From Salimicrobium flavidum (GTDB lineage Bacteria > Bacillota > Bacilli > Bacillales > Halobacillaceae): a DNA stretch of 64,000 nucleotides. The position numbers were made by a program, and so were the translations under genes. The notes below the pieces were generated by a model. The model had not been told where the DNA came from and ran no database searches. It worked only from the letters and a program-made list of their open reading frames with translations. Positions 9,320-18,452 of this stretch are shown in pieces; position 1 is the first letter of the stretch; each line of letters starts with the position of its first letter. The DNA lies in contig NZ_FTOC01000004.1 of assembly GCF_900156645.1 (NCBI RefSeq), positions 160,770 through 224,769 on the forward strand, given 5' to 3'.

Positions 9320-9325
9320 AACAAT

Positions 9326-9369
9326 AAAAAAGATGGCCGAACCATAAACCTGGTTCAGCCATCTTTTTT
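9326..9369. terminator. Bidirectional terminator
   Basis: AAAAAAGATGGC-CGAACCA and TGGTTC-AGCCATCTTTTTT form a strong stem flanked by A and T runs. It serves the converging YitT gene and the alcohol dehydrogenase pseudogene. Confidence 0.85.
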
Positions 9370-9390
9370 CACTCTTCAAATCGTTTTTTC

Positions 9391-10445
9391 TCAGTCGGAA
9401 GGAGAACTATATGAGAAGAATTCAGTATCCCCCTCTTCAGGAAGTAAGATGATTTTCCCGAACTTACCTTTTTCCTTGAAATATTGTTGCGCTTCTCGCG
9501 CTTTCTCCAAAGGGAACGTTTTATCAATGACCGGACTTATCTTCCCTTCGGATATTGCTGTAATCATCTGTTTGAACTCTTCTCTCGTACCGAGCACCGA
9601 ACCGTAGATGGTTATATGTTTCAAATAGACCGTTCTGAAGTCGAGCTGCGTCTTCTGACCCCCAGCAGAACCGGAAATACAAAATTTCCCGCCTTTTTTC
9701 AATACATGAATCGAAGTGGCGAACAACGCATCACCGACAACGTCCAAGACAGAATCGATCACTTCTCCGTTCACCTGAAGAATCTCTTCGGCAAGGTTAT
9801 CCGACTTATAGGATAGCACGTGAGAAGCTCCTAGTTCCTTCATTCTCCGTTCTTCCTCAAGGTCCCCGACGATAGCGATGACCTCCGCACCGAACACGTT
9901 TGCTGCTATCTGGACGTTCAAAGAACCTACACCACCATTTGCACCGATGACCATCACCGTTTCCCCCGCCTTCACTTCAATCTGATTCACCATATGCCAA
10001 GCTGTAAGTCCGCTTACGGAGAAAGCAGCACTCTTTGTATAATCAGCCAGAGGCATCTGAAAACACAAGTCTGCCGGCCATACTACATATTCCGCATATC
10101 CTCTGCGATATGCTCTGTTCCTTCTTCACCACTTGAAGTGAACGGAAACAATACCACACTACGCTCTTTATAAGAGGAATTGACGCTCTTCCCGATTTCT
10201 ACTACTTCCCCCGTTATATCAGACCCCGGCGTTCGCGGGAAGGTAACACCTTCCGGCCTCCAACCGGACTTCCCTCCTGTGCCATAGTCTCCTTCTCTCA
10301 TCCAGATCTCTGTATTGTTGATTGCACAGGCCTTCACTTTCACAAGAACCTCTCCTTCTCCCGGTTCCGGCCTCGGCACATCTTTCATTTCCAACTTTTC
10401 TACATCACCATATCCTATTACCTGTACTGCTCTCATTCTATTCAT
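9391..10445 (-). pseudogene. Frameshifted quinone oxidoreductase/zinc-type alcohol dehydrogenase
   Basis: Two reading frames together make one medium-chain dehydrogenase. The first (10445-10083) carries the GroES-like N-terminal domain: VKVKACAINNTEIW, then TPGSDITGEVVEIG. The second, in another frame from about 10110 to 9391, starts with GYAEYVVWPADLCFQMP and contains the Rossmann motif VIGANGGVGSLNVQIAA and the C-terminal KFGKIIL. The first frame ends at a stop soon after EEGTEHIAED, and the second frame picks up at the same place, so a single shift near 10100 breaks the gene. No structural zinc cysteines are visible. It may be a true pseudogene or a sequence error. Confidence 0.85.
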
Positions 10446-10528
10446 CCTCCCTGCTATGATTAATACGTATTACGTGTGGTTGTCTCTTTTCATTATACCT
10501 GCCTCATTTAAAAACGCATCCTTGAATC

Positions 10529-10557
10529 TTTACATACCGCATGGGGTATGGTAATAT
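10529..10557 (+). promoter_or_regulatory. Promoter with CATACC-N6-GGTATG operator
   Basis: TTTACA (10529-10534), a 17-base spacer and TAATAT (10552-10557) precede the MFS gene. An inverted repeat CATACC-GCATGG-GGTATG (10533-10550) fills the spacer. The shape ATACC...GGTAT resembles CsoR/CstR-type operators, which is suggestive only. Confidence 0.65.
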
Positions 10558-10593
10558 TCAACTATTGAAAATACAAAACTATGAGGTGCATGT

Positions 10594-11829
10594 ATGAATT
10601 CTACTACCCTTCAGGAACCAAAAGCCGGAGTGAAAGAAAATCTGGCCCAGTTCACACTTCTTGTAATTATAAACTTATTCGTCGGCTCCATGGTCGGACT
10701 CGAACGTACGATTCTTCCGATTATCGGAGAAGAACGTTTCGGTTTGGCCTCCATGAGCGCCGCTTTATCTTTTATCGTCAGTTTCGGATTCTCCAAGGCG
10801 ATACTGAATCTCTTTGCAGGGAGTCTTGCTGATCGATATGGAAGAAAACAGGTGCTGTTAGCCGGATGGCTCGTCGGATTGTTCGTACCGATCCTCGTCA
10901 TTGTTGCCCACGCCTGGTGGGTAATTGTAGTTGCAAACGTACTGCTCGGGGTCAACCAGGCACTGACGTGGTCGATGACCGTCAATATGAAAGTCGATTT
11001 GGCTAAAACAACGCAGCGCGGCCTCGCTGTAGGGTTCAACGAATTCGCCGGTTATTTAGGGCTTGCGATCATGGCGGCCGTCTCCGGTTATGTCGCTTCG
11101 ACTTATTCTCTAAGTCCCGAGCCTTTTTATATCGGTATCGTAATCGTCATTATCGGTTTTATATTATCCCTTACTGTACAGAACACCGATCAGCACGTGA
11201 AAGCAGAAGCGAAGAAACAGAAAACCGCCACGGAGTCCATTACGACCGGCGAGATCTTCAGACGGACTTCCTGGAAAAATCCCGACCTCTCGAGTAACAG
11301 CATCGCAGGTCTCACGACGAACTTAAAAGACGGGATGGCCTGGGGTCTGTTCCCGATCTTTCTAGCTTCAGGCGGGCTCTCCGTCGGACAGATCGGTACT
11401 GTCGTAGCAGTCTATCCCGCTGCGTGGGGGATCGTCCAACTCGTCACCGGTGTATGGAGTGACCGTATCGGGAGGAAAAACCTGATTGTAAGCGGCATGA
11501 TTGTACAGGCGCTTTCCTTATGGTTCTTCCTTCTCGTCGACACATTCATCCTCTGGCTCGCGGCAGCGGCACTTCTCGGTGTCGGTACAGCCCTTGTCTA
11601 TCCGGTGATTCTTGCTTCCATCAGTGACGTCGCCCGACCGGAATGGAGAGCTACGTCTATGGGTATCTACCGGTTCTGGAGAGACAGCGGGTATGCCTTT
11701 GGAGCACTGATTGCAGGGCTTCTCTCTGATATGATAAGTGTCGAGTGGGCCATCGGTCTCGTAGCCTTCCTGCCTCTTCTTGCAGGAATTAATGCACTAT
11801 TTCGGATGAAAGAAACCCTTTATATATAA
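10594..11829 (+). CDS. MFS transporter
   Basis: 411 residues with 12 hydrophobic segments. Motif A appears twice: LADRYGRKQVLLAG after TM2 and WSDRIGRKNLIVSG after TM8, as expected from the internal duplication of MFS proteins. The conserved IYRFWRDSGYAFGALIAG near the C-terminus is shared with a group of Bacillaceae permeases of unknown substrate. GAGGTG precedes the ATG. The promoter carries a palindrome that may make it metal- or sulfur-responsive. No regulator gene is adjacent. Confidence 0.85.
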   Translation: MNSTTLQEPKAGVKENLAQFTLLVIINLFVGSMVGLERTILPIIGEERFGLASMSAALSFIVSFGFSKAILNLFAGSLADRYGRKQVLLAGWLVGLFVPILVIVAHAWWVIVVANVLLGVNQALTWSMTVNMKVDLAKTTQRGLAVGFNEFAGYLGLAIMAAVSGYVASTYSLSPEPFYIGIVIVIIGFILSLTVQNTDQHVKAEAKKQKTATESITTGEIFRRTSWKNPDLSSNSIAGLTTNLKDGMAWGLFPIFLASGGLSVGQIGTVVAVYPAAWGIVQLVTGVWSDRIGRKNLIVSGMIVQALSLWFFLLVDTFILWLAAAALLGVGTALVYPVILASISDVARPEWRATSMGIYRFWRDSGYAFGALIAGLLSDMISVEWAIGLVAFLPLLAGINALFRMKETLYI

Positions 11830-11850
11830 TTTAATGAACGGAAGAGGCGT

Positions 11851-11883
11851 AAAACCCCGAACAAAAAAATTGCTCGGGGTTTT
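11851..11883. terminator. Bidirectional terminator
   Basis: AAAACCCCGA and TCGGGGTTTT flank a 13-base A-rich loop, just downstream of the MFS gene. Confidence 0.85.
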
Positions 11884-11952
11884 ATGTGTGAGAATAGTTT
11901 TCCGGAACTTGTTTATACAAGGAAGTGGTGTTTGTGACGAACTCTTTCTATA

Positions 11953-12267
11953 TTAACCATTGTTCTCTTCTTCTATTTTCCTGATCATGAGTTCCGTCGA
12001 TTTCTTCGAGGTTTCGAGCCAGGAGATTCTTTCCTCTTTTTCCGCTTGCTTTTCCTTCAACAAATCCAGGCTCTCTTCAAGGTCTTCCCTCACATCGGAC
12101 TTGATGTCTTCATCCTTTATCCATCTTTCGAGCCTATCTATCTGAATATCTCTGAATTCTTTTTCTTTCCGGTACTCCTTTTTCAGTCGGGTCAATTCCT
12201 GATTCGTATCATCCAGGCCTCGCCGGAGCGTTCGTTTCCAATTTTCAAGATGCTCTCTCTCCTCCAT
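11953..12267 (-). CDS. Small coiled-coil protein of unknown function
   Basis: 104 residues that are almost entirely charged heptad-like helix (EELTRLKKEYRKEKEF, EEDLEESLDLLKEKQAEK). It has no signal peptide, cysteines or recognisable catalytic motif. GTAGGAGGCAGG lies before the ATG. It is monocistronic between two terminators or opposing genes. I do not recognise a family. Confidence 0.65.
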   Translation of the reverse strand: MEEREHLENWKRTLRRGLDDTNQELTRLKKEYRKEKEFRDIQIDRLERWIKDEDIKSDVREDLEESLDLLKEKQAEKEERISWLETSKKSTELMIRKIEEENNG

Positions 12268-12399
12268 CGTAACTTCCTGCCTCCTACTTTTGTTTTCGTC
12301 ATGAGTCCCATTAGGAAAGTATTAACATTAGTGTTTAATAACCGATAATAAACAGGACACTTCTCCCGTTACTTCTGTCTTAGGAAAGGACGTATACAT

Positions 12400-14229
12400 A
12401 TGAGTTTCTTGTTTATCTCTGCTTCAACAGTCGTTTTACTGCCTTTAAGTATCCGTATTCTATTGATGGCTACAGTCATTTTAGCATTTCTTCTATCTCT
12501 TATAGTAATCAAACGGGTCAAACGCCAACGTTCCAAGGCCGAAAACCGGTCCCGTTTCACCGACAAACTCAACACTACCATCGTTCGTTCCGCCAACGAT
12601 GCGATCATCACTTTCGATGAACAGAAGACTATACTATCATGGAACCGTTCAGCTGAAACCATTTTCGGCTATCAGCGCGACGAGATGATAGGTGAACTGC
12701 TCTCTACTGTGATGCCTGGAGGTGCCCTGGCGACCCTAACGGAAGAAAAGGAGCCCCGGGGCCAAGAAGAAAACCACAAAAATGTGGAGGAAACCGTGAA
12801 ACTGGAGGGACTTCGCAAAACGGGGGACCTTTTCCCTCTCGAATTGTCCTTTTCTGTCGTCCAGAATGAGGGGGAACGTTATTTCATCGGTATCGCACGT
12901 GATATTTCCGAGAGAAAAGCATATAGAGAAAAGATCAAGCAGCTGGTTTACCGGGACGAGCTCACCTCTTTGCCGAACAGACGGATGCTTGAAGAAAAGC
13001 TGGAACAGGACCTGAAACTGGCCAAAGAGACAAATTATCATCTCGGTGTGACCTTCATAGACATGGACCGTTTCAAACAAATCAATCATGTCTATGGCCA
13101 CAAAGCCGGGGATGAATTATTGATAGCTATGGCATCACGTCTTGAAAAACGGTTGCCTGAGGAAGGTTTTCTGGCGAGGCAGAGTGGGGACGAGTTCATC
13201 ATCGTTTATTATCCGGTACTCAAACAGGAACAGCTTCAGCTCGCTGATTCGATTATCGGTGCTTTCCATTTGCCTTTCGAACTTGAAGAAGCCGGAACAG
13301 ATGTCTATATGTCCCCCTCCATCGGAATGAGTCTTTACCCGGAAGATGGAGCCACCCCTGAGGAGCTGATCAAAAATGCGGACGTCGCCATGTACGAAGC
13401 GAAGAAAAACGGCGGAGGCCAGACCGTCTTCTTCATCGAGGATCTGAAAGAAGCGCTGACCGAAAAAGCGAGACTGGAACGGGATTTAAGAAGAGCTCTT
13501 GAAAACGATGAGCTTTTTTTGCATTTCCAGCCTCAGGTATCGGTCACAGGGGGAGGCATCACCGGGTTCGAAGCTCTGGTACGCTGGAAACATCCGGACT
13601 ATGGAGTGATTCCTCCTAACACCTTCATTCCTATCGCTGAAGAAACTGGCCTTATCATAAGTATGGGGGAAGAAATCCTCCGGAAAGCTTGTCAGCAATT
13701 CACAGACTGGAAGGATGAAGGATATAGACCCGGGTGCTTATCCGTGAATATATCCACAGTTCAGTTCCGCCATCCGCAGTTTATGGACATGATCAAACAG
13801 ACCCTTGCCACCCATTCGGTCGCTCCTTCTGAACTCATTCTGGAAATGACAGAGTCCGTAGTACAGGAAGTGGAAGAAGCATTTCCCGTCCTTCAGCAAC
13901 TGCATCAGCTGGGAGTCCGGGTGGCGCTGGATGATTTCGGAAAAGGGTATTCTTCCCTCAACTACTTGAAGAGCCTACCTCTCGATATTTTAAAAATCGA
14001 CAAATCCTTCATCCAGGCTATCCATCTCGGTACTCGTGAAAAAGCGATCATCGAAACGGTGATGAACCTCGGAACGAAACTGGAGATGCAGATAATCGCT
14101 GAAGGTGTGGAACGACCGGAGCAACTGGAGTATTTGATACAAAGCCCATCCCTTACCTACCAGGGCTTCTACTTCAGCGCCCCTCTCCCACCTGAAAAGG
14201 TTCCGACAATACTTACCGACCCTATATGA
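12400..14229 (+). CDS. Membrane-anchored PAS-GGDEF-EAL cyclic-di-GMP protein
   Basis: 609 residues. Two short hydrophobic segments (about 5-40) anchor the protein. A PAS domain follows (about 55-175; ANDAIITFDEQ, GIARDISERK), then a GGDEF domain with DELTSLPNRRML and an SGDEF active-site variant at 262-266, and finally an EAL domain (about 365-600). The EAL domain has all the main catalytic motifs: FEALVRW (E391), LEMTES, DDFGKGYSSL and AEGVE. A working phosphodiesterase is therefore likely. Cyclase activity is possible because S/A/GGDEF variants can be active. AGGAAAGGACG precedes the ATG. Confidence 0.92.
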   Translation: MSFLFISASTVVLLPLSIRILLMATVILAFLLSLIVIKRVKRQRSKAENRSRFTDKLNTTIVRSANDAIITFDEQKTILSWNRSAETIFGYQRDEMIGELLSTVMPGGALATLTEEKEPRGQEENHKNVEETVKLEGLRKTGDLFPLELSFSVVQNEGERYFIGIARDISERKAYREKIKQLVYRDELTSLPNRRMLEEKLEQDLKLAKETNYHLGVTFIDMDRFKQINHVYGHKAGDELLIAMASRLEKRLPEEGFLARQSGDEFIIVYYPVLKQEQLQLADSIIGAFHLPFELEEAGTDVYMSPSIGMSLYPEDGATPEELIKNADVAMYEAKKNGGGQTVFFIEDLKEALTEKARLERDLRRALENDELFLHFQPQVSVTGGGITGFEALVRWKHPDYGVIPPNTFIPIAEETGLIISMGEEILRKACQQFTDWKDEGYRPGCLSVNISTVQFRHPQFMDMIKQTLATHSVAPSELILEMTESVVQEVEEAFPVLQQLHQLGVRVALDDFGKGYSSLNYLKSLPLDILKIDKSFIQAIHLGTREKAIIETVMNLGTKLEMQIIAEGVERPEQLEYLIQSPSLTYQGFYFSAPLPPEKVPTILTDPI

Positions 14230-14235
14230 AAAACA

Positions 14236-14273
14236 GGTAGCCCTGCCGGAAGCTCTGCTCCAAGAGGGCTACC
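14236..14273. terminator. Hairpin between convergent genes
   Basis: GGTAGCCCT and AGGGCTACC form a 9-bp stem right after the stop of the GGDEF-EAL gene. The T run on either side is weak. Confidence 0.6.
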
Positions 14274-14278
14274 TATCT

Positions 14279-14500
14279 TCATTCTGTCTCTTCTTCATCC
14301 GCAACGTATTCCAAAATATCCCCAGGCTGGCATTCCAGCACTTCACAAATCCGTTCGAGGGTCGAAAACCGGATCGCTTTCGCTTTATCATTTTTTAAAA
14401 TGGAAAGGTTCGCCATCGTGATCCCCACCCTCTCCGAGAGCTCCGTAACGCTCATTTTACGTTTTGCGAGCATAACATCTACGTGTATTCGAATGGCCAT
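14279..14500 (-). CDS. Small XRE-family regulator
   Basis: 73 residues, nearly all one Cro/C1 helix-turn-helix: KMSVTELSERVGITMANLS, then IRFSTLERICEVLECQPGDILEY. It follows the DUF2975 membrane protein gene by 11 bases and is certainly co-transcribed with it. The same two-gene pair is common in Firmicutes; the small regulator probably controls the pair. Confidence 0.88.
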   Translation of the reverse strand: MAIRIHVDVMLAKRKMSVTELSERVGITMANLSILKNDKAKAIRFSTLERICEVLECQPGDILEYVADEEETE

Positions 14501-14511
14501 GATTATTCACC

Positions 14512-14988
14512 TCAGACCGTTAAGTCGTTTACTGATTTGATGTCGACCGCGCTTTTCAACAGTTTCTGGAGAACCGCCGCAAAAGCAGCTATGACAAAGG
14601 AAGCGAAAATGATGATCAGACCGATAGCTACTACCCCCGGGGCGTCGTCTTCATCTCCGATGATAAAAAGGAGTGGCATCATCAATACATACAGGCCGCT
14701 GATGACAGTGGCACAATATTTGATCACCTTCAGCGCTTTTACAGACACGAAGGAAAACGTCTGCTTCTTATCAATGAAGCCAAGCAGTTTCCACGCCTGA
14801 AAGAGGGCGATGAAATAAGCGATCTCTGTAAGATAAAGAGCCAGAGCAACAGCATAGCCGAAGGCGTCTATGTCCAGGTAATACATAACGACTTCCTTAA
14901 TGAACCACGGTATCCACAGTGCACTGACTGCTACTACTGGTAAAGCCATAAGTATGAGTACAACTTTCAGAAAAATGGTTTCTCGCAT
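14512..14988 (-). CDS. DUF2975 family membrane protein
   Basis: 158 residues with four hydrophobic segments. I use the ATG at 14988 (MRETIFLKVV) rather than 15006 because AAGGGGC lies about seven bases upstream of it. DUF2975 proteins are of unknown function and are almost always paired with a small XRE regulator, as here. The upstream DNA is very AT-rich and contains TATACT at a promoter-like distance. Confidence 0.85.
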   Translation of the reverse strand: MRETIFLKVVLILMALPVVAVSALWIPWFIKEVVMYYLDIDAFGYAVALALYLTEIAYFIALFQAWKLLGFIDKKQTFSFVSVKALKVIKYCATVISGLYVLMMPLLFIIGDEDDAPGVVAIGLIIIFASFVIAAFAAVLQKLLKSAVDIKSVNDLTV

Positions 14989-15077
14989 TTTTAAGCCCCT
15001 TCCCATCCATGTACCTTAAGTATATGTGATTATTTATTGATTATAAATAAATAATTATCGATAAGAATATGAACTAT

Positions 15078-15110
15078 ACAAAAAGCTCCCGGCGATCGCC
15101 GAGAGCTTTC
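15078..15110 (-). terminator. Terminator of the YeeE/YedE gene
   Basis: AAAGCTC, then CGGCGATCGCCG, then GAGCTTT form a long stem followed by T residues on the minus strand. Confidence 0.75.
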
Positions 15111-15127
15111 CTCTATTATCCATTTTT

Positions 15128-16381
15128 TCAGCAGAATGAATCCTTCGACTTCGGTACCGACAGACCGAACAGTGGCCGGAGGTATAGAGCCACGAACGTA
15201 CCAGCCAGCGCCAGTACTCCCCAGATGTAGCCGTGCAGGCTGAAGGAAGCGATCCCGCCGAAATATGCACCGATATTGCAACCGAATGCAAGACGCGCTC
15301 CATACCCGAGCATCAGTCCTCCGATGACCGAAGCCATCAAGTTTTTGATTGTGATACGGGTGAACCGGAACAGTCCCCCTGCGGCTGAAGCAAGGAACGC
15401 CCCGAGGATGACACCGAAGTTCAAAACAGTGGTGGAATCTGCGAAAATGGAAGACTGAAGAACTTCAGCGTTCGCTCCCTGCCAGTATCCCCAGCTGCTT
15501 ACATCCACACCGAAGAACATCGCGACTTTCGAACCCCACAGAGCAAAAGCGCTTGTCACACCCCAAGGGGATCCACGAGCCATCAAGGTAAGAGCGTTCA
15601 GAACCGCAAGCACAATCGCTGCTGCAAACAAAGGCCAGGAACCGCGAAGTAGACGTTTCCATCCGCTCGTCGTCGGGACCGGAGCCATTTTCGGTGGACG
15701 CTTCTTCTTTTCAATGGCCATAGTGATCAGTGCCACCAGACCGAAAATAGCAAGCGACAAAATCCAGGCCCCTCCGTAACCGAGGCCGGTCGATGTTGCG
15801 AGAGAGACAGGTTCGAATGCTGGAAGTTCTTCTGTCCAAAAAGGCAGATGAGCCGCACCGATCGTAGAGCCTACAATGAAGAAAAACAGCGTGATGAACA
15901 TGACGGAACGTCCGCCTCCGACCGCATACAACGTACCAGAGGCACATCCACCACCGAGTTGCATGCCGATACCGAACATGAAAGCTCCTACGAATAAACT
16001 GACCCCGACCGGTGAAACGTAGCCGGATACGTCCTGACCGAAAAAGGACAACCCGAAAGCCAGAATCGGAGCAAATAACGTCACGGCAACAGCCAGCATC
16101 AGCATATGAGAGCGCATCGCCTGGCCATTACCTACCGCCATCACTTTACGGAAGGCGGAGGTGAAACCGAATCTTGCGTGGAACAACGTGTACCCGAGAC
16201 CGAGACCGAGAAGTAGTAATACAGGTTGGGCGAGAGCCTGGATAGCCATCAGATAGACGAACAGTATCGAGCTTACTGCTACTCCCCCCGCAATCAGTTT
16301 GGGTTGAGGATCATTCAACGCCACCTTTTCTTTTTCTACAGGTTCTTTCACTTCATCAACCGGTTGTACTCGGACACTCAT
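15128..16381 (-). CDS. YeeE/YedE family (thiosulfate-type) transporter
   Basis: 417 residues from the ATG at 16381, chosen because AAAGG lies ten bases upstream, whereas the ATG at 16390 abuts it. About ten hydrophobic segments form two YeeE/YedE repeats. Each repeat keeps its signature cysteine: GGGCASGTLYAVGGG in the first half and FGCNIGAYFGGIAS in the second. In TsuA these cysteines lead thiosulfate through the membrane. Sulfur uptake is therefore the best guess, but there is no TusA-like partner next to it. It is monocistronic with its own terminator. Confidence 0.85.
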   Translation of the reverse strand: MSVRVQPVDEVKEPVEKEKVALNDPQPKLIAGGVAVSSILFVYLMAIQALAQPVLLLLGLGLGYTLFHARFGFTSAFRKVMAVGNGQAMRSHMLMLAVAVTLFAPILAFGLSFFGQDVSGYVSPVGVSLFVGAFMFGIGMQLGGGCASGTLYAVGGGRSVMFITLFFFIVGSTIGAAHLPFWTEELPAFEPVSLATSTGLGYGGAWILSLAIFGLVALITMAIEKKKRPPKMAPVPTTSGWKRLLRGSWPLFAAAIVLAVLNALTLMARGSPWGVTSAFALWGSKVAMFFGVDVSSWGYWQGANAEVLQSSIFADSTTVLNFGVILGAFLASAAGGLFRFTRITIKNLMASVIGGLMLGYGARLAFGCNIGAYFGGIASFSLHGYIWGVLALAGTFVALYLRPLFGLSVPKSKDSFC

Positions 16382-16533
16382 ATATGACATCCTTTCCCTA
16401 TTAATTTACTCAGTTTTAACATCATACAATACAATTCTCTTTAAAATCAACCAATTCACTCGGCTTTTGAAGAGAATGCTGTATAGAGTACTGGGTTAAG
16501 TCGGGAAAAGGATAGACATCCCTTACATCTCTT

Positions 16534-18324
16534 TCACTCTTCTTTTTTCGAATGTTTATCCGTGTAGTAAAATCGGGATACAAGAACTCCGACAGCTCCG
16601 ATTAAAATGAATAGAATTCCTCGGATAATCGGATCCAGATAAGAAATATCCACTAATAAGGCTTTGGCGAGGGTGACAAAAATCCAAACCACAGCAAATA
16701 TACGTAAAGACTGTTTCTGTAGATATATCCCCGACATCAGCACACCGATCGCAAACATCAACCAACTCACCGATACGAGTACATCACGATACGTGAAGAA
16801 ATATTCGTAGGCACCGAGATGAACAACTCTTGTGAGTAACACTAACGTAAAACCGACAACCCCTATACCGGTGGATAAAACTCCGAACCGTCTGTTTTCT
16901 TTTGATATCGTATCTTCGTCTGACCTGAGTAATCTGTAGAGAAGTACCGAAACCGCTATAAACAGGATCCCTTCAAAGAGGACACTAGTAAGTCCCCATT
17001 CCATCTCCACAATGTGATACAGAGTGGCGAGACCGCTAATTCCGTACATGGAGCTCCCGATAAAGAGCTGAAGCGATGAATGGATTTTCACCCCGAGCCG
17101 GAATAGAAGATAAGACTCTGCAATAAATAATAGGGTATAGCCTTCGTAATCGAAAAGAATTACGAGAAACACTGTAGCAGCGACTACCGAAAACAAGGTG
17201 TAGTAGTGGAAGAACCCCCCTTCTTTTCGCTTCATGGCAAGCACTCCATAGATCGACATAGCCGCAACGACCAGGGCTGTGTAAATGGAGAGATTCAGAT
17301 TCAACCATCCGGCTTCATAAACGAAAGACGGCGTAAAGAGGGTTACACCCGCCCAGAAAAGTGCTGCTGCGTAACTTAGTGAAAGGAGCATGCCTTTTGA
17401 TTTTACCGAAGCTTTTTCTGTATACGTCCCGGCTGAAAGCAGGACATGGATGATGATAATGAACACTGCAAACAGGTCTTCCTGAGTGAAGGTTCCGACG
17501 CTTTCCATCCCTGATTCAGCTAACGCGGTGATGAGCGTGTAGAAAAAGAAAACGACAGGCGGAAGTAATGTCGCCACGTAGAGCACGATGATTTTTTTCT
17601 TTCTCCATGCATAGATACCCAGACATAAAGTAAGGAATACTTCATAAGTGAAGAATACAGCGAAGTTTCCTTCTTCACCCCCGACAAGAAAAGGAACAAG
17701 AAAGCCGGCGATTCCTAAATAGACGGCGAGTGCCTGAGACTTATGTATCTCTGCGAGTACGACACCCGAGCCTATGCACAGAACATACAGAAGAAAAGCG
17801 ATCATCGGCGTGAAAAGATCATATAACACGGCCCCGGCAAAGGTCGCAAATATCCATATACCAGTTGCCCCACCAATCAATGTTATTCCAAGACCTCGAC
17901 GTTCAGACGAAAGCTGTTTTTCTCCAAGGAACAATAAAAACACAGAAGCAACATACCCCAATACAAGACGTATCGGTTCCGTAATCCAATTGTTCTCGAC
18001 GGCTGATTGGAAAGCCCACAGCACACCTAAAAGAAGCACGATGATGAAGATCCGTGGTAACCACACCTGGCCGATCACCGATTCCCAGTCTTTGAAGTTC
18101 GGCTTCCGGAAAGAGGATTGTTTCTCGGAGAGGGGAGAATATTTTTCTTTCGGAGAGAGCCACTGGCGTTTATCCTGACCATGACTCTCGGGTTCCGGAC
18201 GTTCTCCTTTCCCTCCTTCAGATTTCCTCTCTTCGTGAAGTAATTCCTTTATTTCTTTCATTTCAGCTTCCAATGAATCGAGACGTCTCGACAATTCTTC
18301 GTTGGTTTCATTTTCTTCAGACAC
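16534..18324 (-). CDS. DUF2339 polytopic membrane protein
   Basis: 596 residues starting with GTG at 18324 after AAAGGGAGG. The N-terminal 30 residues form a short coiled coil (LSRRLDSLEAEMKEIKELL), followed by a hydrophilic linker to about 75. At least fifteen hydrophobic segments fill the rest. The GQVWLPRIFIIVLLLGVLWAF entry and the many short TM segments match DUF2339, a family of unknown function found across bacteria. It is monocistronic. Confidence 0.8.
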   Translation of the reverse strand: MSEENETNEELSRRLDSLEAEMKEIKELLHEERKSEGGKGERPEPESHGQDKRQWLSPKEKYSPLSEKQSSFRKPNFKDWESVIGQVWLPRIFIIVLLLGVLWAFQSAVENNWITEPIRLVLGYVASVFLLFLGEKQLSSERRGLGITLIGGATGIWIFATFAGAVLYDLFTPMIAFLLYVLCIGSGVVLAEIHKSQALAVYLGIAGFLVPFLVGGEEGNFAVFFTYEVFLTLCLGIYAWRKKKIIVLYVATLLPPVVFFFYTLITALAESGMESVGTFTQEDLFAVFIIIIHVLLSAGTYTEKASVKSKGMLLSLSYAAALFWAGVTLFTPSFVYEAGWLNLNLSIYTALVVAAMSIYGVLAMKRKEGGFFHYYTLFSVVAATVFLVILFDYEGYTLLFIAESYLLFRLGVKIHSSLQLFIGSSMYGISGLATLYHIVEMEWGLTSVLFEGILFIAVSVLLYRLLRSDEDTISKENRRFGVLSTGIGVVGFTLVLLTRVVHLGAYEYFFTYRDVLVSVSWLMFAIGVLMSGIYLQKQSLRIFAVVWIFVTLAKALLVDISYLDPIIRGILFILIGAVGVLVSRFYYTDKHSKKEE

Positions 18325-18452
18325 ACAATCCCTCCCTTTCTGGCAAAACTATTCCAACATGAAATATCACTGATTCTCTGTTTCCATGCTACAATATTTG
18401 GCAGTCAATAACCAGAAAGGGTCGATTTGGAAGACAGGAAATTATTATGATG

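Noticed and set aside
9120..9325. Small RNA gene or riboswitch in the intergenic region after yitT
   Set aside because: The sequence recurs four more times with inverted terminal repeats, so a dispersed element explains it better.
12950..13300. GGDEF domain as certainly inactive because it reads SGDEF
   Set aside because: S/A/GGDEF variants can be active, so I leave activity open.
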